Shown: one piece after another, positions 1-11,654 of the stretch
How the letters are laid out: the number at the start of each line of letters is the position of its first letter
How positions within the stretch are numbered: the stretch's first letter is position 1
Assembly (NCBI GenBank): GCA_021014945.1
Contig: MU266443.1
Coordinates: forward strand, 2,620 to 66,619
Origin: Leucogyrophana mollusca
Taxonomy: Eukaryota > Basidiomycota > Agaricomycetes > Boletales
DNA length: 64,000 bases
Direction: 5' to 3'
Position numbers and translations under genes: made by a program
The notes under the pieces: generated by a model
The model's database searches: none
Told to the model about the DNA's origin: nothing
The model's input: only the letters and a program-made list of their open reading frames with translations

Positions 1-410
1 GACCACCACCGCATTGATGAACTCTAAGACGTTCTCGTGCTTCAAAGCTGCGTGTACACGCATCTCTTTGTCGATCGTCTTGCGTTCTTTATCAGTAGTT
101 TCGTCCGTGAGATGGATTAGTTTACAGGCAGCCACTTGATGGTTTTCTATGTGCACTGCACGGAAGACACTAGGAAGCCCATCAATTGTCCAGTTACAAC
201 ACCACTATCCAGACAGAGATCGTGCTCCGCTAGAATGCAAAATATATCGGGTGATGTAAAGAAGTACATTATACTTACCTTGAGAAACCTCCGCCACCAA
301 TTTGTTGAATGAGTTCATAGCCTGTGATGGAAGAGATGGAGTCTTAGTGACGATTGCAAGATGTGAGATACGAACTCGCAGGACCTACCGACTACTTTGG
401 GGTATTTCAT
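1..410 (-). CDS. chk1: Checkpoint kinase Chk1, N-terminal part (runs off the window start)
   Basis: Ser/Thr kinase of the DNA-damage and replication checkpoint, acting in the nucleus downstream of ATR-type kinases. Three exons fit in phase: 389-410, 279-321 and 1-169, with GT-AG introns of 67 and 109 nt. The joined protein starts MKYPKVVGYELIQQIG, then the glycine-rich loop GGGGFSSVFRAV, the ATP-binding lysine in VAACKLI, and the helix-C region ERKTIDKEMRVHAALKHEN followed by VLEFINAVV. The ERKT(I/V)DKE and HENVLEF strings are typical of fungal Chk1, which is why I name it rather than calling it a generic kinase. The catalytic loop, activation segment and regulatory C-terminus lie beyond base 1. 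The start ATG at 408-410 is the only one that gives a standard kinase N-terminus through the first splice. Confidence 0.88.
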
Positions 411-1405
411 GTTTCGCTGGCGCACGTTGGTCGTCAAGATCGTCACTGAAGAAACCCAAGACTGAAAATATGTGGCCTGAGATTCAGACTCATGTCGTAT
501 TCCACAACGTGTGGCTCGCAGCCGAAAGCAATTATTATTTGTCGTGACAGACACGGTGTTACTCTTGTCCCGTGACCGTGACCTTCTGGTTGTGGCAGTA
601 GCGGACACTCTGTTCCTTGCCTTCACTAACTCCGAACTCGTCGTGCAGACAGTACGCAGCGGTGCGCACTGACTAAAAATCTCTACAACAATCGCTCTAA
701 ATTTGAATTTGTAGTGCCATTTCGTTCTTGTGGGAAGACGAGCTTCTCTGGCTAAATGATAGTGTTGGCGCCCGCCATCCAATTCATCCTTCCGGGATTG
801 ACATGTTGCGTCGATCTTGTTCCGTCGTGTATGCACCGCCGACTGTCTATTTCGGATGCATGTTTTGTAACACATCGTTAACGTTGACATCTAGCATCAC
901 GTGTGCCCCGTGACTCACGCGCCGTTTGACGCGTCCCACACTCGAAACACTTTTCACTTGATGCGCCATCCCACCAAGCATACCGCCTTGTGAAGCAGGC
1001 TTGAAATCAGGCACCGCGGCCGGGCTCTTCTTTGTCATGGGATGCTGATGGTACCTGCAACATGAAGTCAGGCATCCGACCGACTCACTACGAGTCGAAA
1101 CCGTGGAAACCGTGTTACTCGCAGTTTCTCAGACAACATTCTGCCCTACTTGCACCCCGCTTCCGGTTTATCAGGTCACCCGCGTTCATTTCACGGGTGT
1201 CGGGAACCCGTTGAGGCATCATTCCCAGCGTAAACAATATGACCGAACCTCTTGTCAAAGAGTCATCTTCCTTCATCCATGTCAACTGCATATCTAACAC
1301 CACTTCCTCACTCGACGGGCGCTCATCAGCGACGCGAGTCATGAAGACTCGCGCTGTCAGCGATACCTGTGCTACCCCTTCGTCCCTTTCGAGGCTGGCG
1401 AGTGG
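411..1405. other. Shared upstream region of chk1 and the LysM gene; no gene seen
   Basis: About 1 kb between two divergent genes. The open frames here are short, lack a recognisable domain and do not connect to the flanking exons. The stretch presumably holds both promoters. The only clear core-promoter element is the TATA box just to its right. Confidence 0.6.
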
Positions 1406-1413
1406 TATAAAAA
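1406..1413 (+). promoter_or_regulatory. TATA box of the LysM gene
   Basis: TATAAAAA lies 82 nt before the first in-frame ATG (1495) and 97 nt before the ATG preferred here (1510). This leaves room for a 5' leader of roughly 60 nt. It is a strong TATA box, as expected for a regulated secreted-protein gene. Confidence 0.7.
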
Positions 1414-1509
1414 CTGGGAGTTGATTCTCAAGGCTTCTCCACCAACCCAATTCAGTACCTCATCAACCTACCTTCAGTCGACGACTGTTCAGCGATGTGC
1501 TGCTCTCCT

Positions 1510-2190
1510 ATGGCGATCTTTAAAGTTCTCGCCCTCCTTGCTGGGGTCTGGGCAGGCGAGTTGCACGACTATCTTGTCGTCCATAACCTTTCGCATAACC
1601 AGCTCCCTTTCTCTCCTAGTGACTGCACAGAACTCGTCTTCGCTTCCAGCAAATTGCGATCGTTCGACCATCGTACACCTCGGAGAAACCTGTAACATTA
1701 TCTCTGCATACTTCAACGTATCAACGTAAGCATGTGTTGTAAGTGATTCATTGTCCTCTAGCTGATGCGACCGTATTGCCAGATACCAGCTTGCGGCTGT
1801 CAACACAGGCATTATCGATCCCGCCTGTGATAATCTAGCTGTTGGCGAGGTGATCCTTTCGGTCATAAAATATATGCGCGCTACCAAACTGACTGAATCG
1901 CTGCAGCCGCTTTGCCTCGGTATCACGGGCCAAGATTGTAACGTCACCTATATCATTCAGTCTGGAGACGACTGCGAGACGATTGCGGAAGGCGCGGGCA
2001 TCCCCATGAGCACGCTTCTTGCCAACAACCCGAATGTCAATTTAAATTGCAGCAACATCTATCCCGAGGAGGTATGTGGGTGCAGCGGTGTCGCCTACAG
2101 GTTTGCTTACTTGACGATCCGCTTTTGTGCTATTTGTAGGTTTTGTGCACCGCTGCACAGATCTACGTGAACTCAACCGTGACAGAGTAG
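1510..2190 (+). CDS. Small secreted protein with two LysM domains
   Basis: Predicted secreted chitin- or peptidoglycan-binding protein; LysM effectors of fungi shield or sequester chitin fragments outside the cell. Five exons (1510-1555, 1620-1725, 1783-1849, 1907-2071, 2140-2190) add up to exactly 145 codons (144 aa). A signal peptide (MAIFKVLALLAGVWA) is followed by LysM 1 (around STIVHLGETCNIISAYFNV) and LysM 2 (around VTYIIQSGDDCETIA, with NNPNVNLNC and IYPEEVLCTA). Cysteines are spaced as in fungal LysM proteins, and NxS/T sites are present. The first intron (1556-1619) only works in frame with a GC donor. An in-frame ATG at 1495 would add five residues. No catalytic domain is present. 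The stop lies 20 bp from the stop of the convergent gene. Confidence 0.85.
1556..1619 (+). other. Predicted GC-AG intron in the LysM gene
   Basis: The exon end CAG is followed by GCGAGTT, and the intron ends CTCCTAG. No GT donor between the signal peptide and LysM 1 restores the frame with a consensus site. The GC donor restores it and gives a signal peptide running straight into the mature domain. Confidence 0.6.
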
Positions 2191-2210
2191 TTGACTGTGA
2201 TTAACAAGAA

Positions 2211-3107
2211 CTAGTCGCCGGAAATGGAGAGATGAGTGTATTGATCGGGATGGACATCAGTGTATCGCTCAGGTACATATTTGTGACGACTGACTTGTAA
2301 ATAAACATCTGAGAGGCTGTGGGATTCAGACCGCTGGGTCGTAGAGGTTGGTGCTGTGTCAAGTCCTGGCGGTGCGGCAGCGGTGAGATTGACAATGTCT
2401 TCATACACCGAGTGATAGAGTGCGGGTTTATGCCCGCCCAGCACGAGTACCAGTCTCTGGATTGCTGAGCAGATTGGCAACAATAGCAGCGCTTTCCTGG
2501 CTGCGTTTCTGTTTCTCGTACAGTGTTTGTACGTTTCGTCCGGCCTCTGCGAGTAGTTCTTGTTCGGTGGGAGGTGCAGATGGTGCCTTGTGTGGGTCTG
2601 GGGGAGGCGATAATGGAAGAGCGCCGACTCCGGTCTGCCGCAAGAAATCTGAGAGGGACCGTAGAGCATGGTCAAGCGCAGCGAAATCCGCTACATGCGG
2701 CTTAGCATACGCGTACAGCTGGCCGCCGATGTTTGGAATGGAAAGTTACCCACCTGACGTTTGTGCAGGATTGATCCCTGGCTGATATGCTTGATCTCTG
2801 CGATGATTTCAAATTGCATGAGGCATCTAACGAGGGATACGATTGCTTCTTGGAACACTTACATGCCATTCAGACAGCTTCGAGCGAGAGAGTTGACTCG
2901 TGACACAAACTCTTGGGCTGTTTGTATGTTCTGCTTCAATGCCTCTGGCGAATTGGGGTCGCTGTGGACGCTGTCCTGCATTGATGATTGAGAGAGGAAG
3001 GACGAAGCAACAGGAAAGTTCGATGAGGGGAGAGAAGAGATGGTGAAGTTTGAGACCGTAGCCTGGGAGCTCGAAGCAGTATACGATGTTTGACTTGAAG
3101 ACATCAT
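2211..3107 (-). CDS. Hypothetical Ser-rich/helical protein, 231 aa
   Basis: I do not recognise the family. Four exons fit in phase (2863-3107, 2759-2781, 2451-2690, 2211-2398; 696 nt in all). The N-terminal 55 residues are Ser/Thr/Gln-rich and look disordered. Next comes a helical stretch (LKQNIQTAQEFVSRVNSLAR). A proline-rich linker separates it from a second likely coiled-coil helix (ELLAEAGRNVQTLYEKQKR). The tail is polar and ends YTHLSISGD. If the third intron were retained, the protein would stop at 2428 instead. The architecture recalls small subunits of nuclear complexes such as Mediator, but no diagnostic motif supports that. It is tail to tail with the LysM gene. Confidence 0.6.
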
Positions 3108-3375
3108 CCTGTGCCAGGTGATAAGAGTCAGAGCCAGCGACTCGGATCGTGGGTGGTTGGTTGGTTGTGTTTACCAAGGGCCTCCGATTTCAATACGTAC
3201 AAACAATCTTGATGGGAACTTCCCGAGTAATAATCTTCTTGACTCTTAGTTCAACGGCGACAGCCTCATTATCCTTATTTTAAAACAAGCATAACGATGA
3301 GTGCTTGACAGTACTTACGCCCCGGCCTACGTCGCCCGCAGCCCGAAACCGTGTTTATTAACAGCTCGTTTCACG

Positions 3376-4620
3376 ATGTCTATCATACATCCCCCCACCA
3401 CTCACCTTCCTCCCATCGCTAAGATCGCCAGCTTTACAGCCTCTCAACTCTTAGACGCACTGACATACCTACGGACGTTATATCTTCCCGCGGTTCGCGG
3501 CTCCCGCCGTGCACGTATTCGCCCAATCCCTGGCCACGAAGCTGACGTTGACCTGCTACGTTCAGACGCCTTTGAGCGCTCTTACGCTATCCGATGGTTG
3601 ACTGCTCTAATCGCCCAAATCGAACTCTGGGGAGATCTTGCAGATGCGGATCGACTTCCATCGGAGGGCGCCCTTGCAGCGCCGGAGCCAACCGCTGCCC
3701 ATGGCGAGATATTGATACAGCAAGCTGCATCCCTCCTGGCGATCTGCGCTGGCGTGGCCGCAGCGGGAAAGATTACACGCGTATTTAGCTTCGGATCGGG
3801 TCGATCGACAGTGGAGGTTCAGCTCACTGATATACCGCTCGACAATAGTGACTATGGCAGCGTTGGAGCACAGACGTGGGGAAGTGCATGTGTGTTGGCC
3901 GAGATGATTGTTGAACGTCCGGAAACGTTTGGCTTGATTAGTTCGGGAATACCGTCAGACAGAACTGCACCGGCTGCAAAGGCTAGATTTAGGATGCTTG
4001 AGTTAGGGGCGGGGACAGGATTGGTGACGCTGACGGTCGGGAAATTGATGGGTGCGATACCGCAATGGGCCGACAGGAGGGCGATTCTCGTTGCCACAGA
4101 CTTCCATCCGTCTGTTTTGGCTAACTTGCAAACCAATATCCGGTCGAATTTCACCGAAGACAGCGACAAGCATCAGCCTTCCGTCCTCAGTCACTTTCTT
4201 GACTGGTCACAATTCCCAACCATGCAGACGCCGCCTGGGATCTTTGCAGAACCTTTTGACCTGGTGGTCGGTGCGGACATCGTCTACGAGACGCAACATG
4301 CTGTTTGGATTAAGGGGTGCCTGGAGACCCTTCTTCGACGATCAAGGGGCCCAGCATCGGGGCCCTCGGCCTTCCATCTGGTCATACCATTGCGTCCTAC
4401 GCACACCGCGGAGTCAAACACGATCGAAACAGTTTTTTCAAGGTCGAGTGATATCGATGCAAACGCACCAGTACACGCACGCGAGGAGCTCGTCATTCTC
4501 TCAAAGGAATCCATAGTTTGTGACGCGCATGATGGTACTGGCCGAGAGTGGAGTGGAAGAGCAGAGGATGTGGAATATATTTACTATGAAATTGGGTGGT
4601 GTGACGATTTTCAGCACTGA
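3376..4620 (+). CDS. Protein methyltransferase, family 16 (seven-beta-strand, METTL21/EFM-like)
   Basis: S-adenosylmethionine-dependent methyltransferase of the Methyltransf_16 type, whose members methylate lysines, often on elongation factors or chaperones. One uninterrupted exon of 414 aa starting at the first ATG in frame (MSIIHPP). The first ~190 residues are an N-terminal extension with helical repeats. Motif I is LELGAGTGLVTLTVGK at about residue 205, followed by the acidic strand end ATDFHPSVLANL. The family motif VVGADIVYE lies in the post-I region, and a FHLVIPLRP strand follows. The substrate cannot be told from sequence. Being intronless is unusual beside its intron-rich neighbours. 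Confidence 0.82.
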   Translation: MSIIHPPTTHLPPIAKIASFTASQLLDALTYLRTLYLPAVRGSRRARIRPIPGHEADVDLLRSDAFERSYAIRWLTALIAQIELWGDLADADRLPSEGALAAPEPTAAHGEILIQQAASLLAICAGVAAAGKITRVFSFGSGRSTVEVQLTDIPLDNSDYGSVGAQTWGSACVLAEMIVERPETFGLISSGIPSDRTAPAAKARFRMLELGAGTGLVTLTVGKLMGAIPQWADRRAILVATDFHPSVLANLQTNIRSNFTEDSDKHQPSVLSHFLDWSQFPTMQTPPGIFAEPFDLVVGADIVYETQHAVWIKGCLETLLRRSRGPASGPSAFHLVIPLRPTHTAESNTIETVFSRSSDIDANAPVHAREELVILSKESIVCDAHDGTGREWSGRAEDVEYIYYEIGWCDDFQH

Positions 4621-5114
4621 CATCCTGGGACTATGTAACGACGACTATCGTAGCCCTGGATAGTCCCGCATGAGTTAGATGGGTTTAGATGGTTTCTCAA
4701 TAGTGCTGCTTACATAGATGCTATGATTCACCGCGTTCGAGGGGTTTTGGAGGATATACGAAGCCTCAAAAGCTCATATCTCATACATAATTGACGTTGC
4801 TCCTCCATCGTCTCCATAGGCGCCTAAAATGGTTCCTGGAGGTGTTTCGCGGAACATTGTTTATCGTTGTTAGGATGGCAGGCATTTGCCAAACAGCGGT
4901 CAACAGACGCCTTGACTCGCGATGAGTCGTACATGAATAGATTTAAACAACGAATTCTTTGAGCCACCCATACATTGATCATAAAGAGTTACGGCCATGG
5001 CCGCTTGAGTTGCTGAGGTCCAACGGACCCTCAATCATCTCAAGCTACGCGTCTTTCATCTGCTTGTCTCCCCTGCAAGCTCAGTATTTTAACTAACATC
5101 CTCACGCCATCACA
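4621..5114. other. Intergenic, upstream of GCN2; no gene seen
   Basis: 494 bp holding the 3' end of the methyltransferase gene and the GCN2 promoter/leader. I see no TATA box close to the GCN2 ATG and no conserved open frame. Confidence 0.5.
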
Positions 5115-8100
5115 ATGGAAACAGCGGAAGAATTGCAGCAACTCGAAATCACAGCATTGAAATCTATCTACGACCAAGATTTCCTGGAACCACCCCCTCC
5201 AAAAGCCTGGAAGGTGCGCTCCTTTGTTGATTCGCCAACGACTGAGTTTTGAACATGTAGCAGGGTGCCGCCAGATTACCCGAATTTATCGTCAAGGTCC
5301 CTCACCCTGATCCATCTCATGCGTCCAAGGTCTACTTCCATTTACACACCAAGTCTGTCACATCACACTTATCATCATCTTGGTCGCTGAGCTGCTTTTG
5401 TAGATTCCCAAAGACATACCCAACTCTTGCAACTCCAATATTCACCATCCAGAAACCTATTCGCGGAATCAATTATGACAATGAATGTGCACTCACAAAA
5501 GCTTTACATGCGGAAGCTCAAAAACTTCGGGGATCGGAAATGGTCTTTCAGGTGTGTGGATGTTGTACCGCGAAGAATCGACGATTTACGTCCGTCCTGT
5601 TCGATCAAGATCATCACGTCCGCTCAGGAATGGATAGCTGAACACATTCACCCTCCTGCGGAAGTTTCCGGTTCCCTCGCCACCGAGATGACGAAGCGTG
5701 CATCAGAACAAGAAAAAGTAATCTGATTTCACCTATTCCGCTTCGTTGTCTGAAGACATGCGTACAGGAACGCAGGCAGCGTGCCGAGGAAGAAGCTGAA
5801 CGCGAGTCCGAGATCGCTGCACGGGTAGCGGAGCAACTCCAGGAGCAAATACAAGCGGACGCCCAGAGACACCTAATTGCCAAGGAAATGCAATACAAGG
5901 CTGCACGTCAGCGGGCACTCTCCGATGCAACTGAGGTACCACCTTCTGGGGATATACCAACCGAGACATTCAGCAAGGAAATCGAGTTCCGCGGGATCCG
6001 ATTTCACTCGGTGAAGATATTCCATCCTCGGAAAGGTGAGTGACTTGTTCCCGCACGACTTTGCTCTTCGATTCAACTAGTTACAGAATTTCTGGGAACT
6101 ACGTACCTGGCGGATCCTTTATGCGACGATATTCATGCCACCTTGCCACTGGAAGTACATACCATCGACTTCCAGTCGGAGTACTACACCAGCAGTCAAG
6201 GTCAGTTTGTCGCATTGTCGCAAATATAATGTGCCCCTCTTAACTTGGAACCCAGGAAAAAAGAAGCTCAAACAGCTTGAGGGAGAACTGGAGCGCTCAA
6301 TCACTGTCCGGCATCCTAACCTCCTGAGTGTCTTTGCTGCCAAGCTATCTCTACCTCGCTCCGGCACTCCTCGACTGACTATCTTGCTGGAGCAACGGCC
6401 CGCTCTAACCTTACAGGACGTATTGGAAGACTGCGAGTGTCTTCGAGAGGAGCGCGCATCAGTCTGTCAACTCATTTTCTCTCGTGCAGTGTTGCTCATC
6501 GCTTCGCAGGATTATTTGGGGCAAATATTATCGGCCCTGAACGCCGTGCACGCGGGAGATCTTGTTCACCGAGGTATGCTTCACCTTGTTAATAACCATC
6601 TGACTGGATGAACATGGTCCACAGCTCTTGATACCTGCTCCATATTTCTTGCAACCCGAGAAAATCCCACTCGATCAAAATTGGTCAAAGTTGGCAAAGT
6701 CGCTTACCATGCTCGACTCCGGGATCTTCATCGATCGAACCCGTTCGTTGTGGGCACCTCGGCATTAAACGACGAATTGACGCTTCCTGACGCTTGGTAA
6801 GTTTTCCAACATCTGATATGAATCATACCGAGATTATTCCTGCATAGGCTTTCAAAAGAGGTACTTGATTCACCTCTGTCTTACACCCGAAGCCGCGACA
6901 TCCATTGCGTCGGGGTCGTCTTCTTGCAAATGATCATGGGTCGAGACGTGATGCGACAATTTCGCGACCCTCGAGCCGCACTGCAAGCCTGTAAGTTAGA
7001 TAGTTTAGTCATCGGTAGCCAATCTAAAGAACGCCCAAATAGCTACAGTATCGGGCGTCTTACAAACATGTGCCTTGAACATGCTCTCCCTCAGTAAGAA
7101 GAGTCATGTTTCTTGCCTGAGCCTTCTCGCGGATCTCGCCTCCATGACATTCCACCCGCCCAGCAGGACCCAAACTCCATCAATTCCTGTCTCTGGTGTG
7201 TACTCTACTTGTGTTTTATACAGCTAACTAATGTCAATGACACAGGCCCAAGAACTCCAATGAACAATGGGCATAACTACGCTAACTCTCCAGAGAAGGA
7301 GTACTTCCAAGCTCTCTCTAGGACAAGACAAGCAAGTCGATGGAAAGAGGACTGGGAAGAACTCGAGCTACTGGTGAGTTAGTTTGTTCAATGTGTATAT
7401 TCCATGATATCTGAGTCGTATGGCTGCAGGGAAGAGGTGCTTTTGGGTCAGTTGTGAAGGCTCGCAATAAGATCGATTCGCGTATCTATGCTGGTATGTT
7501 GCCCCGCATGGCTACTGATTTAGAAGTCACTTAATCTTCTAACAGTCAAGAAGATTCGCCTTCGAACTGACCAGAACGACACCAAACTCTTCCGTGAGGT
7601 AAACGCGCTCAGCAGGCTGTCGCATCGCTTTATTGTGCGCTATTATACTACGTGGGTTGAGACTTCTGAGGACGTGTCAGCTACACCCTCGTCCGACTCT
7701 GAGTACGACTCTGAGTCAACCGAAGGTGGTATGACTTCGGTTCCACATTCGCATGAGCGCCGAGAGAACTCCGACCCATTCAGCATCGACCTGAGCGACC
7801 TGGACGACTATGGCTCCGACAAGTCCTCGTTCCCTAGCATTCATTTCACTCGTTCCGATGCGACAAACGAAAATCATGAAGAGGATGATGATAGTGACGA
7901 CGGCTTCGGGAACCTCTTCACTTCTGAATACGCAGATGAGGTTGATATGAAGACACCGCCAGTCGTTCCTCGCACACTCTACATCCAAATGGTCAGACTT
8001 TGTCGTTTTCATAGCATATCATCTTACACCTGTTTATCACCAGGAATTCGTAGAACGGCAGACGCTCAGAGAGGTAGGGTCGTCGATTTCGGTGGCGCAG

Positions 8101-11100
8101 CTGTCGCTGAACATCATTCCAGAGAGTCGCTGAAGGTATAACGGAAGATGAAGCCTGGCGCCTATTTTATCAAATTCTGGATGCATTGGTGCATATGGGC
8201 AGCATGGGTATCGTGAGTAGCCATAGTATTTCCAACAAGCTATGCTCATGATCTCCTAGCTCCACCGCGACATTAAACTGGCTAATATCTTCATCGGTGA
8301 GTTCCATGCTTGGCTTGAGTAATCCGATCTGATTACTTTCTACTTTCTAAGATGGCAGGGGTGACTGCAAAGGTAAGTGCCCTGTATATTGACGGCGCAC
8401 CTCATGCCGACAGGCGTTTTAGTTGGCGACTTCGGGCTTGCAACATCGAGCTTAGCTGCTGTCGATCCATCTGACCTTTCCCCTCACATTGTTCATTCAG
8501 ATTCGGATTTGACTCTAGGTACTATAAAATTTTTGCGTTGTGCGCAAGTAGACTAAGCACCGACTTCAGAGGTCGGAACGAAGCTTTACATAGCACCAGA
8601 GGTCCAATCGCGAAAACGAGGCCCCCGAAATCACAACAAGGCGGATATGTACAGCCTCGGAGTAAGGTTGCCATTAGCTTGTGGACGTTTGACTCACCAG
8701 GAGTATAGATCGTATTCTTCGAGATGAACTATTCATTTTCAACTGGCGCTGAACGTATCGCGGTCATCGAGGACCTTAGGAAACCTGAAGTATATTTTCC
8801 CCGGGACTGGAATAATCATCGTACCAGGCAGAAACAAAGTGAGTCGCTTCCAGTCGCATCGAACTTAAGGTGTTCAAATTGGTTGTAGTCATTGCGTGGT
8901 TGCTTCGTCATGATCCAGCTGATAGACCATCCGCGCTGGAACTCTCCCAAAGTCCTTTGCTCCCGCCAAGGATGGAAGATGAATACTTCAAAGTCGCTCT
9001 TCGGATGATGGGTATGGAGCCGTTGTTGAGATTCACAAAACGCACTGACTGTGTTCATCCAGCGAAACCAGATTCCCCTCACCTTCAAGGCGTCCTTTCG
9101 GCTTTGTTCAGCCAGCCGGGCAATCAAGTCCGCAGTTATCTATACGACAGTGAAGCCGACCTTCCAGAGCATGCATATCTGAACGACATCGTTCAAGACC
9201 GGATCGCCGCAATCTTCCAACTCCATGGCGCGGTGGATATGGAACCCCCGTTGCTTATCCCTTCTTCGAATCCCGATGAGAATTCAAACCAAGCGATGTT
9301 CGTTGATCGCCATGGTGATATTGTGACCTTGCCGAACAATGCTTTAGTCCCCTTCGCGCGGCTCGCTGCCCGAAGCAATTTGAAGAGGATCAAGCGGTAT
9401 CATATCACAAATATCTATCGTCCGAAGTACGTCTCCCCTTGTTATCGAGACTCTAGTCCCTAATGTCAAGCGCAGCACTGTGCCGGGACATCCCAAAGTC
9501 ACGAAGGCTGCAGTTCTCGACATTATAACGCCGGATGTCTCCAGTGGGTTGGTTGCTGCTGGCGCAGAGATGCTCATGCTCCTCAGCGATTGTCTTCAAA
9601 CATTTCCCAACCTCGCCCAGAGTTACGAGATTCATATTTCTCATTCAAAGAGTACGTTACTTGACTTCTAGCATTTTCAGCTCTTGATTGCCCTCGCAGT
9701 CGTCGATCTCGCCCTGAACCGCATACCTGATGAGCTACGTTCATCAGTTGTTGATATCATCAATCAGTCGAAATCCTCGGTGTCCCAGAAACGAGCCTCG
9801 TTGCTAAAGAAAGGCTTACTCAGAAGCACAGCTGACGAATTAGAGGTGCTTGCCGACATAGGTCTGTCCCAGTCAAATCTCCTTGAGTTTGTCAATGAAT
9901 GGTTTTATAGACGAGGACATTGATGCCGTTTTGGGAAAACTGGAGAAAATTTCGCCCGCATTGTTGACGGTCATGAAACCCGCTGTCGAAGAAATCAAGC
10001 AGACCATCCTATTTGCAACTTCCGCAGGGTTCTCCAGCGCAATATTTTTTCACCCGTTGATGTGGGGCGCCCACCATATGCATTTCAAAGAGGGAGTCCG
10101 CTTAGAGGTAGTAAGACAGACGAGGCGTCTAGACGTGCTTGCTGCTGGGGGGCGGTGAGTATAAACTCCTTCAGCTCACTGTCGATCATTTATATTGGCT
10201 CTTCTCAGATACGATAACTTGATTGCTCAGCTCTCGTCTCCTAAGGCCAAATCCGATCCGATTTGTGCGTTTGCCGTCCAGATCGCCCTGGAAAAGATTA
10301 CTGTTGCTCTAGCCGCTTTTCAAAGTACGTCAGTCAAGGCCCTCGTGAAGGAACAGCGGTCATTCGGGTTTTGGAGTCCTCGGAGATGCGACGTATATAT
10401 CCTTTCCTACCAACCAGGGCACCTTCAAGATCGACTCGAAGTGGCAGCGTTGTTATGGCAGAATAATATCAGCGCTGATATCATGTACGAAGCGAACCTA
10501 GCCGACGTGGAGCATGAAAGCCATGTCGAACTGTGCGCACGCGAGGGTATTTTGTGGGTGCCTTCGTACCATGAGAAGTTGATGCACTAATTACACTTCA
10601 TTAGATTTGCTCTTTATCCGCGTCCACGAAACGCTCGCCGGGATCAGCCTGCGTTCAAGGTCAAAAGCATTTTGAAAGGTACAGAGTATGAAGGTTGGTC
10701 AGAGTGTTATCATATGTTCCTCTCTCATCTAGCCCATGTAGTCTCTCGGCAAGAATTAGTCAGCTGGCTTCATCAGCAGATCGCAGAACAAAAGCGAATC
10801 GATGCTTCCACATCTGGTGCCTCTACCTACCCGGATACCCTGCAAGTCGCTACGCCAAGTAAGGACATAGGGGGACCACCTGAAGTGCAACTCCTTTTGC
10901 CCGTAGACGCGAAGAAGCAGCGCAAACAGGTCAAACAGATCTTGCTTGACAGAGGTGAGCGTGCCAAGGTTGCGAAAGGCGATATCTGACAACGTTGTGT
11001 ATTAGCCTACGAAAAAGGCATTCAAGTCAAGACTGCAGTGCAGAATGGGATGCCCACCCTCGTCATTGATGTCCCCCCGGCGGTGTTTGACTACCTGGCC

Positions 11101-11286
11101 AAATCGCCCGCTTGGTTAACAGACGAGGAGGCCTGGAGAGCCATAACCACCTCTATCAGTCCTTTGCATAACGCCTATGCGCAGCAAGTGAGGGAAGCAG
11201 CGGCCAAGCGCAAAGCGGATGGATACCCCTTCTTACTCTTATATGCGGCTCGTGAAGAACGCGTGCAGTTGCTGACTCTCAACTAA
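5115..11286 (+). CDS. GCN2: eIF2-alpha kinase GCN2
   Basis: Cytosolic kinase that senses uncharged tRNA and phosphorylates eIF2alpha, triggering general amino-acid control. About 20 exons. Domain order is complete. An RWD domain starts at the ATG (METAEELQQLEITALKSIY). A charged coiled coil follows near 5.77-5.93 kb, then a degenerate pseudokinase (6.25-7.0 kb). The active kinase has GRGAFGSVVKARN, the lysine in YAVKKIRL, LHRDIKLANIFI, DFGLATS and TKLYIAPEV. The usual long acidic insert lies inside the kinase N-lobe (7.66-7.96 kb, Ser/Asp/Glu-rich). A HisRS-like domain (from about 9.06 kb) and a C-terminal ribosome/dimer region complete it, ending VQLLTLN. A 39-nt intron (10566-10604) is needed to pass a stop. 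It is convergent with the GH55 gene. Confidence 0.93.
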
Positions 11287-11654
11287 CTTCAATTCTTTTA
11301 TGATATGTGCTAACGAGCTATCGGCAATCAGATTGTGTAATATGATAAGTAACCAATACATCATCCTTAGCCCTCAGCTTTGGCATTTGAGACAGGCAGC
11401 CGCAGAAGACCTGCCTTGCTACCATAAGAGGCCTATGAATTATCCGAATCGTAGCGACAGACACTATTTGCATCAAACATCACTTACGCTGCTCGGCTTA
11501 TTAGCACTGTCTCCTAGTACTCATCGAGGCTACAAGGTAACCTTGTTGCATACATGAAACCTTGGGAACGGATACAAAATTGCGACTAGGGATAATAGAT
11601 ACGGATGATAAATAATAACCTTCCCTATGAATCATAGCCATAAACCGGTACACA
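11287..11654. other. Intergenic between convergent GCN2 and GH55 genes
   Basis: 368 bp shared by the 3' ends of two genes. No open frame with a recognisable feature. Confidence 0.5.

Noticed and set aside
315..890. Minus-strand frame of about 190 codons upstream of chk1
   Set aside because: It overlaps the chk1 first intron in the wrong frame, is Arg/Ser/Thr-rich without structure, and lies in the shared promoter.
2428..2690. Earlier stop (2428) for the hypothetical gene at 2211-3107
   Set aside because: An intron starting at 2450 gives an extra exon with good codon use and correct phase (total 696 nt), so the longer form is preferred; the short form remains possible.
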